This document shows, in pieces, positions 34,452-43,603 of a stretch of DNA of 64,000 nt. The notes beneath the pieces are model-generated. The model made no database searches. It was not told the DNA's origin and was given only the letters and a program-made list of their open reading frames with translations. Made by a program: the position numbers and the translations under genes. How positions within the stretch are numbered: the first letter of the stretch is position 1; each line of letters starts with the position of its first letter. The stretch comes from Microvirga lotononidis (GTDB taxonomy: Bacteria; Pseudomonadota; Alphaproteobacteria; Rhizobiales; Beijerinckiaceae): NCBI RefSeq assembly GCF_034627025.1, contig NZ_CP141048.1:4602001-4666000 (forward strand), given 5' to 3'.

Positions 34452-34914
34452 GGGATTGCTCCTTCGGAAGGCGATAAGGCGTGACGGTCGGCGGCACTTC
34501 CACGACGTTCTCGCTCTGCGCAACGACAGGCGCACCCTCGTCCGGCACATCGTCCGCGCCCTTGCCGGGCGGAATGCCGGCAATTTTCTCGAGCGATCCC
34601 GCCATCCTGTTGAGGGTGCCCCCGAAGTCCGGAATATCGATCAGGGCGAGCAGCAACCCTGCCACCCAAAAGAGATGTACGTGCGTGAACAGGGCCAGGA
34701 GACCCAACACGGCAACGAACTCGAACTGGATCTTCTTGGACTTGTGCGCCATGCGCTCAGGCAGGGTATGCAGCCGCAGGAAGAGAAGTCCCACGGCCAG
34801 AACGACGAGCACCAGAAATATCGCTACGACCACCATGAGGACGTCGGTCCCACCAGGCGCAGTGATGAAGATCGGCAGATGATGAGGCGCGGCAGGATTT
34901 ATCGTTGCAGTCAT
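34444..34914 (-). CDS. DUF3302 inner-membrane protein (YibI-like)
   Basis: A 156-residue membrane protein with two hydrophobic helices (VLMVVVAIFLVLVVLAVGLL; VAVLGLLALFTHVHLFWVAG) and the conserved RLHTLPERMAHKSKKIQ between them. Partner of the HlyD-family gene it overlaps. Its ATG overlaps the stop of the CoA-transferase B gene by four bases, so it is part of the long minus-strand operon. Function unknown. Confidence 0.82.
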   Translation of the reverse strand: MTATINPAAPHHLPIFITAPGGTDVLMVVVAIFLVLVVLAVGLLFLRLHTLPERMAHKSKKIQFEFVAVLGLLALFTHVHLFWVAGLLLALIDIPDFGGTLNRMAGSLEKIAGIPPGKGADDVPDEGAPVVAQSENVVEVPPTVTPYRLPKEQSHA

Positions 34915-35612
34915 ATAGCCTCTCCAACGGGCGGCAGGGAAACAGGCCCCGGCGCATCCGCCGGGGGTATCGGGCTCTTGAGCTCCGGAGAAATTGCGAG
35001 ATCGGCCTCGGTTGCTGCGACGACCTCGTCCACCGTGACGCCATCCTGCGTCTCGAGAAGTGTGGCGCGCCCTTCGGGAAAGCCGATAACCGCAAGTTCC
35101 GTCACGACGAGATCGACCGGCCGGCTCGAGGTGAGCGGCAACGAGCATTCCCGCACGATCTTCGGGCGCCCCTTAGCCGTATGCTGCATGGCGACGATGA
35201 CGCGTTTGGCTCCGGCCACGAGATCCATGGCTCCGCCCATCCCCGGCACCATCTTGCCCGGAACCATCCAGTTGGCGAGAAGACCACGCCGGTCGACCTG
35301 AAGACCACCGAGAACCGTGATGTCGAGATGCCCGCCGCGGATCAGGCCGAAGGACATGGCGCTGTCGAAGGCGGACGCTCCCGGCAGGGCGGTCACGGGC
35401 TTTCCGCCTGCGTCGGTGAGCCATGGAAGAACCATGCCGGGCTCCGGCACCGGACCTGTACCGATGAGGCCGTTCTCGGACTGGAAGTAGACATGGATTC
35501 CCTTGGGCACGAAGTTCGCCACTAGGGTCGGGATGCCAATGCCCAGGTTGACCAACATCCCGTCCCGCAACTCCTGCGCGATACGTCGAGCGATAAGGGT
35601 TTGCGCATCCAT
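34911..35612 (-). CDS. scoB: 3-oxoacid/acetoacetate CoA-transferase, subunit B
   Basis: A 233-residue subunit. The catalytic Glu lies in the SENG motif (YFQSENGLIGTGPVPEPG). Other blocks: GMLVNLGIGIPTLVANFVP and VPGMGGAMDLVAGAKRVIVA. With subunit A it moves CoA between succinyl-CoA or acetyl-CoA and acetoacetate or another short acid. Start MDAQTLIARRI at 35612 lies four bases after the subunit A stop. The enzyme would feed or drain acetoacetyl-CoA next to acetate kinase and phosphotransacetylase. Confidence 0.93.
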   Translation of the reverse strand: MDAQTLIARRIAQELRDGMLVNLGIGIPTLVANFVPKGIHVYFQSENGLIGTGPVPEPGMVLPWLTDAGGKPVTALPGASAFDSAMSFGLIRGGHLDITVLGGLQVDRRGLLANWMVPGKMVPGMGGAMDLVAGAKRVIVAMQHTAKGRPKIVRECSLPLTSSRPVDLVVTELAVIGFPEGRATLLETQDGVTVDEVVAATEADLAISPELKSPIPPADAPGPVSLPPVGEAI

Positions 35613-35616
35613 GGCC

Positions 35617-36264
35617 TCAGCCTTTCGCAATGAGGTAGTCTACCACCGGAGCGGGCGTCATGACATGGTCAGGCGCGACGACGCCGACGGGGACGATGTT
35701 CTCCGCCTGCACGACGACGGTGTCGGCGGCCATCGCCATCAGCGGATTGAAGTTGCGCGCCGTCAGTGCGTATTGGAGATTGCCCAGGTAGTCGGCAATG
35801 AAGGCATGCACGAGGGCGAAGTCGGCGCGCAGGGCGGGCTCCAGCAGGTAATCGCGGCCATCGACCGTCAACCTCTGCTTCCCCTCCTCTGCAATGGTGC
35901 CGATGCCGGTCGCGGTCAGGATGCCGCCCAGCCCGAAACCACCGGCACGAATGCGCTCGGCGAGGGTGCCCTGCGGAACGAGATCCACCTGCAGCTCCCC
36001 GGCCAGCATCTGCTGCTGCGTTTCGGGATTGAGGCCGATATGGCTCACGATCACCCGGCGCAGGAGCTTGGCCGTGATCAGCTTGCCGATGCCGATACCC
36101 GGTGCCGCCGTGTCATTGGCAATAACCGTCAGATCGGATTTCTGCTGCCGTACGAGTTCGTCGATCAAGGGCTCGGGCGTTCCAACGCCCATGAAGCCGC
36201 CCACCATCAGGATCGCGCCCGCCGGGATCAGTGCAACGGCATCCTGCAGTTTGATGGTTCTCAT
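35617..36264 (-). CDS. scoA: 3-oxoacid/acetoacetate CoA-transferase, subunit A
   Basis: A 215-residue subunit with the CoA-transferase glycine motif GGFMGVGTPEPLIDELV and IGIGKLITAKLLRRVIVSHI. The start at 36264 has AAGGAGG upstream; the longer frame is spurious. Immediately followed by subunit B. Substrate pair (succinyl-CoA/acetoacetate versus acetyl-CoA/butyrate) cannot be fixed from sequence. Confidence 0.93.
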   Translation of the reverse strand: MRTIKLQDAVALIPAGAILMVGGFMGVGTPEPLIDELVRQQKSDLTVIANDTAAPGIGIGKLITAKLLRRVIVSHIGLNPETQQQMLAGELQVDLVPQGTLAERIRAGGFGLGGILTATGIGTIAEEGKQRLTVDGRDYLLEPALRADFALVHAFIADYLGNLQYALTARNFNPLMAMAADTVVVQAENIVPVGVVAPDHVMTPAPVVDYLIAKG

Positions 36265-36274
36265 CCCGTCCTCC

Positions 36275-37348
36275 TTAAGGCGCAGCGTCACCGGTGCGGC
36301 CCCAGTCCTGAAAAAGGGTGTAGGCGACGGCAAGGAGGACGGGTCCGAGGAAGACGCCGATGATCCCGAAGGCCAGCAGCCCGCCGAGCACGCCCAGAAA
36401 GATCATCACCATCGGCATCCGGACACCGCGGCTGATCAGGTACGGTCGCAGCACGTTGTCGAGACTTCCGACCAAAAGCCCGTTCCAGGCCATCACGAAT
36501 ATTGCCCACCCGGTATGTCCCTCAGACATCAGCCACAGGCCCGCCGGCAGCCAGAGCAGCAGGAGACCCATGGGCACAAGCGTGATGATTACCCCCACGG
36601 CCCCGAGCAGAATGGCGCCGGGCACGCTCGCGAGCCAGAAGCTGAAGCCGAGCAGAATGCCCTGAATGAGCGCCGTGCCGAGAACTCCGTTGACGACGCT
36701 CTTGATGGTGGCGCCTGCCGTCTTCAGCACATGGCGCGCCCGCCAGCCGCCGAGGCGCGCCATGGCCCATTGGACACGGCGCTCCACATAGGCGCCGTCG
36801 CGGTAGAAGAAGAAGGCCAGCAGGATGCCGAAGGCCACCTGGAAGGTGCCCGAGAGGAGCGTACCGCCTTGGCGCAACGCCCAATCCCGCAGCGGGACGG
36901 CATAGGGCGACAATGCCGGCCCAAGCCCCTTGCCCTGTTGGGATGCCTCGAGCCAGACCGTCTCGATCTCACGACCGACCAGGGGGATGCGCCCGAGCCA
37001 GTCGGGTGGCGGCAGCCCTTGGTCGATGGCGGATCGGACGGCGGCGGTGAGCCGGGCGACGTCGTCGGTCAGGTTCGCACCCAGCGCAAGAAGCGGGAGC
37101 ACGAGCAGGCCGGCGATCATCAGGGTCATGAGCAGGGCAGCAGCCGTCGTGCGCCGCCCCAACCGTCTGGCGACCTTCCGAAACAGGGACCATGTCGACA
37201 CGCACAGCGCGACGGCGAGGAAGATGGCTTTCAGGAACGGTGCCAGGGTGTAGATGCAGCCGATGACCAGAACCAGAAGGAGCACGAGCCCGAGCGCCTT
37301 CTCGACATAGGATGCCTCGGCAGCGGCGCTCCGCTCTCCGTTGTCCAT
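36275..37348 (-). CDS. AI-2E/PerM-family membrane permease
   Basis: A 357-residue integral membrane protein with about eight helices. Family blocks: LGLVLLLVLVIGCIYTLAPF at the start, FGILLAFFFYRDGAYVERRV in the middle, and the C-terminal GLLVGSLDNVLRPYLISRG with FLGVLGGLLAFGIIGVFLGP. Some members move autoinducer-2 or act as sodium/proton antiporters; the function here is unknown. I chose ATG 37348 (MDNGERSAAAE), since upstream codons do not resemble protein. Ten bases separate its stop from the next gene's start. Confidence 0.85.
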   Translation of the reverse strand: MDNGERSAAAEASYVEKALGLVLLLVLVIGCIYTLAPFLKAIFLAVALCVSTWSLFRKVARRLGRRTTAAALLMTLMIAGLLVLPLLALGANLTDDVARLTAAVRSAIDQGLPPPDWLGRIPLVGREIETVWLEASQQGKGLGPALSPYAVPLRDWALRQGGTLLSGTFQVAFGILLAFFFYRDGAYVERRVQWAMARLGGWRARHVLKTAGATIKSVVNGVLGTALIQGILLGFSFWLASVPGAILLGAVGVIITLVPMGLLLLWLPAGLWLMSEGHTGWAIFVMAWNGLLVGSLDNVLRPYLISRGVRMPMVMIFLGVLGGLLAFGIIGVFLGPVLLAVAYTLFQDWGRTGDAAP

Positions 37349-37624
37349 CGCATCCTGCGGGTCCAGAGTGCGCACCTTTTCCTCCCGGCGTGACGATCTC
37401 AGCAACCGGTACGGGTTCGACGGAGCGCCCGGTTCGGCCGGTCCATTTCGCGCAATCTCCGCCCCGTCGCCGAGTGCCTCTCGCAAGCGCCCATTGGTCC
37501 TTCCTCCTTGGGAAGGAATGGGAGCGCTGGCGCTGTGGAGCCTGCGGCCCATTTCAAGCACCGGAGAATGGCGGCCATTCGTACTTCCTCCTGTTTCGAC
37601 CGCATGCTCACGCACAGGGCGGGG

Positions 37625-38431
37625 TCAAGCCATGATGCTGAGTCCGCCGTCGACATAAGTGGTCGTTCCGGTCAGTCTTCTGGCGAACGGCGTCGTCAGA
37701 TAGGCTGCGGTGAGGCCGACATCCTCGATATCGACCAGTTCGCCAATAGGCGCACGTTCGACGGCCTCGGTAAGAAGGACGTCGAAATCCTTCAGGCCGG
37801 AGGCAGCCCGTGTTTTCAAGGGGCCGGGCGAGACAGCATGCACGCGGATGTGCCTCTGGCCCAGCTCATAAGCGAGGTACCTGACGGCGCTCTCCAGCGC
37901 CGCCTTTACAGGCCCCATGAGGTTGTAGTTCGGGACGACCTTCTCAGCCCCGTGATAGCTCATGGCCAACAGGGTGCCGCCTTCGGACATCAGCGGCTCC
38001 GCAAGCCGCGCCATCCGAATGAAGGAGTGGCATGAGATATCCATCGCCACCTTGAAACCCTCGTCCGAGCTGTCGACCAATCGGCCCTGGAGGTCATTCT
38101 TCGGCGCGAAGGCGATGGAATGCAGCGCGATGTCGAGGCTGCCCCACGTTGTGCGGATCTGCTCGAAGACGGATTCCAGCTGCCCTGACTGAGCCACATC
38201 GCAGGGCGCAAAGATGGATGCCCCGAGTTCCCTGGCGAGAGGCTCGACATAGGGTCTCGCCTTCTCGTTCAGGTAGGTGACGGCAAGATCCGCGCCGAGG
38301 TCACGGAAGACCCGGGCACAGCCATAGGCAATCGAATGCTCGTTGGCGATTCCGAGGACCAGAGCCCGTTTACCACGCAGAATCTTCGATTGGATGGCAG
38401 ATCTGATTAGTTCATCGGGTCGATCGTTCAT
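37625..38431 (-). CDS. fabI: Enoyl-[acyl-carrier-protein] reductase (FabI type)
   Basis: A 268-residue NADH-dependent reductase of type II fatty-acid synthesis. Cofactor motif GIANEHSIAYGCARVF and the catalytic Tyr/Lys in NYNLMGPVKAALESAVRYLA match FabI. The C-terminus (GTTTYVDGGLSIMA) is typical. It overlaps the DUF3141 gene by four bases. A housekeeping FabI is presumably encoded elsewhere; this copy travels with DUF3141, acetate kinase and CoA-transferase genes and may serve a stress or storage-lipid pathway. The gap of 276 bases after it is the largest in the array. Confidence 0.9.
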   Translation of the reverse strand: MNDRPDELIRSAIQSKILRGKRALVLGIANEHSIAYGCARVFRDLGADLAVTYLNEKARPYVEPLARELGASIFAPCDVAQSGQLESVFEQIRTTWGSLDIALHSIAFAPKNDLQGRLVDSSDEGFKVAMDISCHSFIRMARLAEPLMSEGGTLLAMSYHGAEKVVPNYNLMGPVKAALESAVRYLAYELGQRHIRVHAVSPGPLKTRAASGLKDFDVLLTEAVERAPIGELVDIEDVGLTAAYLTTPFARRLTGTTTYVDGGLSIMA

Positions 38432-40848
38432 GGATTTTCCCTCGTGCGTCTCTTGCCGCTCGCGCGACGGGACGATCCCTGCCTTACTTCGATCCCAGGG
38501 TGTTCGTCTTCCTCGCGTTCCACCAGCGTCAAAGTGATCGGCTCAGCCTTGGTCCTGCCTTGGCTCGGATCCTCGGCCAGAAGGTGTCGGATCTCGCCGA
38601 GCAGAGCGACTTGCTTGGCATTGGCTTCGATCCGACCCTCGACATGGCCGAGCATGTCGAGCAGCATGCGCCGATCGACCGATGTCCGCAGGAGCTTGGG
38701 AAGCGCCAGAAGCGCCTTCACCGGCTCGAAATCGACGATGTAGGACTGCTCGCGAATGATTTCGCGGGCCGTCTCGGTCGGCATGTCGAGCAATCCGACA
38801 TCCTGGCCGACGAGTTCTCTCGCTCGCTTCATAGCCGAGAGCCGCCGCCGGCCGGTACCGGCCTTCATCAGCAGAAGGGCGGCACGGACCATGGCTTCCG
38901 TTCGATCCCCTTCTTCGATGCGCGCCAGCGCCTCCTTCACGAAGGGAGCATTGCGGACATCGGTCGGCTCCTCCGCGACGGTACCCTTATCTTCTGCGGC
39001 CATTCCCATGCCGGCAGGACCATAGATGCGGAAGAACGTATTCTCGACCGCCGCATCGCGCAGATCGCGAAAGAGATCCCATGAGGCGGAGACCATGGCG
39101 GCGCTAGAGCGCTCCATCCTTGCTGCAGGCCCCTCATTGTCGCGAGGCGCCCGGTTTGCCTTGGCAATATCCGCGGCACCCTTCAGTGGCCAGAAGAAGG
39201 GATTGAGATCGGACACGGCCCACCGCTGAAACCTTTGAGGATTGAACGCCCTGGCAATGCCGGCTGCCGCAGGTGTGACCGTCGGTGCAAGAAAGGGATG
39301 AACGAAGGTCTCATAAGCGGCGGCGAGCATCTCCGAGGTTTTCTCGACTGCCTCGAACGGCATTTCGTCCTTACGGCCGTATTTCTGCAGCGCTTGCAAG
39401 TCTTCGACGCGCATCTCCGTCAGCGTCACATCGTAGTGCAGGCTACCATCTGGCGACTTCTGATCCTCGATCTGCATGCCGTACAGCCCCGGCGGCAGGT
39501 GCTCGATATAATCGATCAGGTCTACGATGTGGGTGTATTCCTTCTTGGCGACTGCCCCGGAGACGAAGATACCGAGATGACCTACACTCTTGTGCATCAG
39601 ACCGACGATGACCTGTCCATTGGCCTTGAGAGCCTCGGTGGTCGGATACAGGTCAGCTACCCAGTTGAAGGCCTGCTGCGGAGGCGTGATATTGTCGCCC
39701 AATGATGCGAACAGGATGATGGGCGACCTGATCGACCGAAGATCGAACGCGCGCCCCTCGGACCACTCGGCATCGCCGTCAGCCAGGTTGTTTCCGACGA
39801 ACAGATTCTCGACGATCCATTTGATCTCCTGCCGGTTCATGAGGAAGAATCCGCCCCACCAGCGCTCGAACTCCAGGAAGCGCTCGGGCTCGGTGTCGAT
39901 CTTCGAGAAGAGCGTATAATATTTGTCGAAATAGGTATTGGCAGGGTTGAGGTACTCGAAATTCTCGACCAAGGAAGCGCCATCGAATTTCCCGGCACCA
40001 AGGTCGCTGGCGAGAAGAGCCGGCCAGAGGCCGCCGAGAAGCCCGCCCGCGTAACGCATCGGGTTCTCGCCATCGTTACCGGCCCAGTACGACATGGGCG
40101 CGCCGTTGATCACGATCGGGCCGACGAGGTCCGGCTCGACGGCGCCGACCAGCATGGAGGCCCAGCCTCCTTGGCAGTTGCCGAACAGGACGGGCTTGCG
40201 CGTCTTGGGATGACGTTCTCCGACGATGCGAAGGAATTCCGCTTCTGCGCGGGAGACGTCCGCGAGGGTCTGGCCGGGCATTGGCTCGGGGAAGAAGATC
40301 ACGAAGTAGACAGGGTGTCCGGCCTTGAGCGCTACGCCGACCTGCGAAGCCTCCTTGAACCCGCCGATGCCGGGCCCGTGGCCAGCGCGCGGGTCGATGA
40401 TGACGAAGGGACGGCGGTTCGGATCAGTCCTGACGCCAGCCGGCGGGACGATGCTCACCAGAGCATAGTTCACGGGCCGTTCGAACGAGCGGGCATCCGC
40501 AACGATCTCCCATTCGAAAGCGAGCAGAGGCGGCTTTCCAGCTTTCTCATGCTCGATCCAATTGTTGCCGCGCTGGCGCAGGGTGTCCCAAAACAGAACG
40601 GAGCGCTGAGTCGCGTCGAGCCAATAGGCACTGGCATCCCGCCACAGGTCGAGGGGCGATCCCGAGCGAGCCGCCCCGTCCCTCCAAGGCTCGGTGGCAG
40701 CTCTCACGGCGTCGAAGTAGCGTTCGAATGCGGTCGCGCAGCGCTCGTGATAGACCTGCGCGACCTTGGCTTGCGCCCGGCCAAGCTCCACCACAAGCTC
40801 CGGCCTGCCGTCATGTCGTTCGTCGCTACTGGATTCGACTTGCTGCAT
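38428..40848 (-). CDS. DUF3141 protein with PHA-synthase-like alpha/beta-hydrolase core
   Basis: An 806-residue cytoplasmic protein. The core has an alpha/beta-hydrolase nucleophile elbow GNCQGGW, i.e. G-x-C-x-G, the cysteine form used by polyhydroxyalkanoate synthases rather than the serine of lipases. RAGHGPGIGGFKEASQVGVA precedes it and HKSVGHLGIFVSGAVA supplies a candidate catalytic His. The N-terminal region (ERYFDAVRAATEPWRDGAAR) resembles phasin/PhaC N-termini. Family function is unknown; a role in polyester or acyl transfer is inference. I chose the ATG at 40848 (MQQVESSS); an ATG at 40905 would overlap the previous gene. Confidence 0.85.
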   Translation of the reverse strand: MQQVESSSDERHDGRPELVVELGRAQAKVAQVYHERCATAFERYFDAVRAATEPWRDGAARSGSPLDLWRDASAYWLDATQRSVLFWDTLRQRGNNWIEHEKAGKPPLLAFEWEIVADARSFERPVNYALVSIVPPAGVRTDPNRRPFVIIDPRAGHGPGIGGFKEASQVGVALKAGHPVYFVIFFPEPMPGQTLADVSRAEAEFLRIVGERHPKTRKPVLFGNCQGGWASMLVGAVEPDLVGPIVINGAPMSYWAGNDGENPMRYAGGLLGGLWPALLASDLGAGKFDGASLVENFEYLNPANTYFDKYYTLFSKIDTEPERFLEFERWWGGFFLMNRQEIKWIVENLFVGNNLADGDAEWSEGRAFDLRSIRSPIILFASLGDNITPPQQAFNWVADLYPTTEALKANGQVIVGLMHKSVGHLGIFVSGAVAKKEYTHIVDLIDYIEHLPPGLYGMQIEDQKSPDGSLHYDVTLTEMRVEDLQALQKYGRKDEMPFEAVEKTSEMLAAAYETFVHPFLAPTVTPAAAGIARAFNPQRFQRWAVSDLNPFFWPLKGAADIAKANRAPRDNEGPAARMERSSAAMVSASWDLFRDLRDAAVENTFFRIYGPAGMGMAAEDKGTVAEEPTDVRNAPFVKEALARIEEGDRTEAMVRAALLLMKAGTGRRRLSAMKRARELVGQDVGLLDMPTETAREIIREQSYIVDFEPVKALLALPKLLRTSVDRRMLLDMLGHVEGRIEANAKQVALLGEIRHLLAEDPSQGRTKAEPITLTLVEREEDEHPGIEVRQGSSRRASGKRRTRENP

Positions 40849-40883
40849 GGCACTTGTCCCGCCGAAGGTTACTGCCGAGGCGT

Positions 40884-41396
40884 TCAGTTCTTGGTGTCGC
40901 CCCATTTAAGGAAAAAGCCGACATCACCCGGCAAGCCACCCGGCCATTCGATGATCAGGGCACTCAGCCGGAACCCCGCAGGACGGAGTTGGTCGCGCCA
41001 GAGTTCGTAAGCCTGCCGCGGGCGTCCGATCAGGGTTTCGGGCCAAGCCGGATCCGCGTTGTTGATCGCCCGGCCATGGTCGGTGCACAGGGCGTTGGGA
41101 AAGCGCATGACCATCAGCTCGGTCTGCCCGCGCTCTGCCGCCGCGCGCAGCTTCGCCTTCAGCGGCTGGAGGATGTCCCGCAACGCCTCAGGCGTCAGGG
41201 TGAGCGGCTCGGACAGGCGCTTGACTAAGTCCTGGCGTGCCTTCTCGGCACGGTCCATGCCCTCGACCGACTTGGTGGCCTTCGCCATCTGCATCTCGGT
41301 CATGTAGTTCCGCAGATCGCCCGCCGACATGAACGTCTCATCCCCAAGCTCCTGCTCGGCGCTGGACACATCCGCCTTCGTCTTCACGGTTTCCAT
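40884..41396 (-). CDS. Hypothetical protein of the acetate/DUF3141 operon
   Basis: A 170-residue soluble protein. The N-terminal half is helical and charged (FMSAGDLRNYMTEMQMAKAT), the C-terminal half has a compact domain (ELMVMRFPNALCTDHGRAIN, LIGRPRQAYELWRDQLRPAG and FRLSALIIEWPGGLPGDVGF). It sits 17 bases behind ackA and 35 before DUF3141. I do not recognise the family; its constant place between them suggests a shared role. Confidence 0.7.
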   Translation of the reverse strand: METVKTKADVSSAEQELGDETFMSAGDLRNYMTEMQMAKATKSVEGMDRAEKARQDLVKRLSEPLTLTPEALRDILQPLKAKLRAAAERGQTELMVMRFPNALCTDHGRAINNADPAWPETLIGRPRQAYELWRDQLRPAGFRLSALIIEWPGGLPGDVGFFLKWGDTKN

Positions 41397-41413
41397 GGCA
41401 TCAATCTCCGTGG

Positions 41414-42622
41414 TCAGGATGCAAGTTTGGCTTGCGCCGTGCCAAGCACGCTGCGCGTTTGCCGGGCGATCACCAGTTCTTCATTGGTCGGGATGATCCA
41501 CGCGGCCGGTCCGGATCCGCCGGAAATACGCGGCCTGCCGGAACGATTGGCGGCTTCGTCGAGCACGAAGCCCGCCCACGCAAGGCCGGCCAGCACCTCA
41601 GATCGGGTTGCTACGTCGTTCTCGCCGATGCCGCCGGTGAAGACGAGGCCATCGAGCCCGCCAAGCGCCGCCACGAGTGACCCGACTTCCCGGGTGATGC
41701 GGTATACAAAAAGGTCGATGGCGCGCTTGGCATCTGGATTGGTTTCTGCGTTCGCCCGCAGCACCCGCATGTCGTTCGACAAGCCGGACACTCCGAGAAG
41801 GCCGGACTTCGTGTAGAGCATGCGCTCTGCCTCATCCGGGCTAAGATTCATCTCTCGGAGCATGTAGAATACAACCCCTGGATCGACGGCTCCGCAGCGC
41901 GTTCCCATAGGAAGGCCGTCGAGGGCCGAGAAGCCCATCGTGGTGGCGATGCTCGCACCCTTGTGGAGTGCACAGAGACTCGCACCGTTCCCGAGATGCG
42001 CGACGACCACCCTCCCCTCCGCGAGACTTGGATCGTAATCCTTGAGCACGGATGAAATGTAGTCGTAGGACAGCCCGTGAAAGCCGTAGCGACGCACACC
42101 GCGCTCGCGCATCTCGCGCGGGAGGGCGAACATCCTGGCGATTTCGGGCTGTGCTTGATGGAAAGCAGTATCGAAGCAGGCGACTTGCGGCAACCCCGGC
42201 AAGCGCCGACGGACGATCCGGATCGGCTCCAGGTTATGGGGTTGATGCAGGGGGGCCAGCGGCACCAGCGTTTCCAAAATCTCAACCACGGCTTCGTCAA
42301 CGACGACTGGGCCGGAGAAGGTTTCGCCGCCATGGACGACCCGGTGCCCGATAGCCGCGAGCCTGCGCCCCTCCTGATGCTGCCGCAGCCATGCGATGAG
42401 ATGCATCAGCGCCTCCTCGTGGCCGAGCCGGTCACCGGAGCTCCACGTCATCTCGTCCAGGAGCTGACCGCTGGCGTCCTTGACGACGAAACGTGCCGAT
42501 CCTCCCAGCCCCTCGAACAATCCTTTGAATGCGACGCGAGGGTCAGCGCCGTCGGGCGTGTCATACACCTGGAACTTGAGGCTCGAGGAGCCGGCGTTGA
42601 GAACGATGAGGACGGGCATCAT
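41414..42622 (-). CDS. ackA: Acetate kinase
   Basis: A 402-residue ASKHA-fold enzyme forming ATP from acetyl phosphate (or the reverse). Motifs: VLNAGSSSLKFQVYD at the start, GHRVVHGG, AHLGNGASLCA, MGTRCGAVDPG and the adenosine-site FTGGIGEND. Normal length. Three bases separate its start from the phosphotransacetylase stop, making a pta-ackA pair that yields ATP by substrate-level phosphorylation from acetyl-CoA. Expected to matter under oxygen limitation, in keeping with the ATP synthase regulators nearby. Confidence 0.96.
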   Translation of the reverse strand: MMPVLIVLNAGSSSLKFQVYDTPDGADPRVAFKGLFEGLGGSARFVVKDASGQLLDEMTWSSGDRLGHEEALMHLIAWLRQHQEGRRLAAIGHRVVHGGETFSGPVVVDEAVVEILETLVPLAPLHQPHNLEPIRIVRRRLPGLPQVACFDTAFHQAQPEIARMFALPREMRERGVRRYGFHGLSYDYISSVLKDYDPSLAEGRVVVAHLGNGASLCALHKGASIATTMGFSALDGLPMGTRCGAVDPGVVFYMLREMNLSPDEAERMLYTKSGLLGVSGLSNDMRVLRANAETNPDAKRAIDLFVYRITREVGSLVAALGGLDGLVFTGGIGENDVATRSEVLAGLAWAGFVLDEAANRSGRPRISGGSGPAAWIIPTNEELVIARQTRSVLGTAQAKLAS

Positions 42623-42625
42623 GGC

Positions 42626-43603
42626 TCACACCTCCGGGACGGCGAGTTGCTTGCGCTGCACATCGGCCACGAGCGAAGCCACGGCACAGGAAGCCAGGCG
42701 CGTGATCGTCGAGTCCGCCCTGCTGGTGAGGATGACCGGGACCCGTGCCCCGAGCACGATGCCGGCAGCGTCCGCGTCGGCCAGGAAGGTCAGGCTCTTG
42801 GCAAGCATGTTGCCGGCTTCGAGATCGGGTACGACCAGCACGTTCGCCTGCCCGGCGACGGGCGACTGGATCTTCTTGATCTTCGCCGCGCCGAGATCGA
42901 TGGCGTTGTCGAGCGCCAGGGGGCCGTCCAGGATGGCACCTGTAATCTGCCCGCGGTCGGCCATCTTGCACAGGGCCGCGGCCTCGATGGTCGAGGGCAC
43001 CTTCGGGTTGACCGTCTCCATCGCCGAAAGGATTGCTACCCGGACTGGATCGACCCGCATCGCCCGGGCCAGATCGATGGCATTCTGGACGATGTGGACC
43101 TTGTCCTCCAGCGTCGGCGCGATGTTGACCGCCGCGTCCGTGATGATGAGGGCCGTCTCGTGATAGGGGACATCCATCACGAAGCAATGGCTGATCCGGC
43201 GTGCGGTCCGCAGGCCGCCCTCGCGGCGAACCACCGCGCCCATGAGCTCGTCCGTATGCAGACTGCCCTTCATCAGCGCCTCTGCCTCGCCGGCCCTGAC
43301 GATGTCCACAGCTCTCTCGGCCGCTGCATGGCTATGCGGAGCATCGACGATGCGCATCGTGGCGACCGACTTGCCTAAAGCCTGTGCGGTGCCCGTGATC
43401 TTGGCCTGCGGCCCGACGAGAATCGGATCGATCAGGCCGAGCTCGACCGCCTCGAACACGGCACCCAACGAGGCAGCATCGCAGGGATGCGCCACCGCAA
43501 CCTTCAGCTTCTGCAGGGACTGCGCCGTTGCCACCAGCCGGTCGTATTTCAGGTGCTGGCGCGTTGGCTGAGTGGAACTCTGAGTTGATGTCACAACCGT
43601 CAT
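42626..43603 (-). CDS. pta: Phosphate acetyl/butyryltransferase
   Basis: A 325-residue enzyme converting acyl-CoA and phosphate to acyl phosphate and CoA. Blocks: VEAVELGLIDPILVGP-like segment, ALMKGSLHTDELMGAVV, SHCFVMDVPYHETALIITDA and GARVPVILTSRADS. It corresponds to the catalytic domain alone; the MaoC-like N-terminal domain found in many Hyphomicrobiales bifunctional versions is absent. The start MTVVTSTQSS at 43603 is chosen; the open frame upstream is non-coding. First gene of the minus-strand array. Confidence 0.92.
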   Translation of the reverse strand: MTVVTSTQSSTQPTRQHLKYDRLVATAQSLQKLKVAVAHPCDAASLGAVFEAVELGLIDPILVGPQAKITGTAQALGKSVATMRIVDAPHSHAAAERAVDIVRAGEAEALMKGSLHTDELMGAVVRREGGLRTARRISHCFVMDVPYHETALIITDAAVNIAPTLEDKVHIVQNAIDLARAMRVDPVRVAILSAMETVNPKVPSTIEAAALCKMADRGQITGAILDGPLALDNAIDLGAAKIKKIQSPVAGQANVLVVPDLEAGNMLAKSLTFLADADAAGIVLGARVPVILTSRADSTITRLASCAVASLVADVQRKQLAVPEV

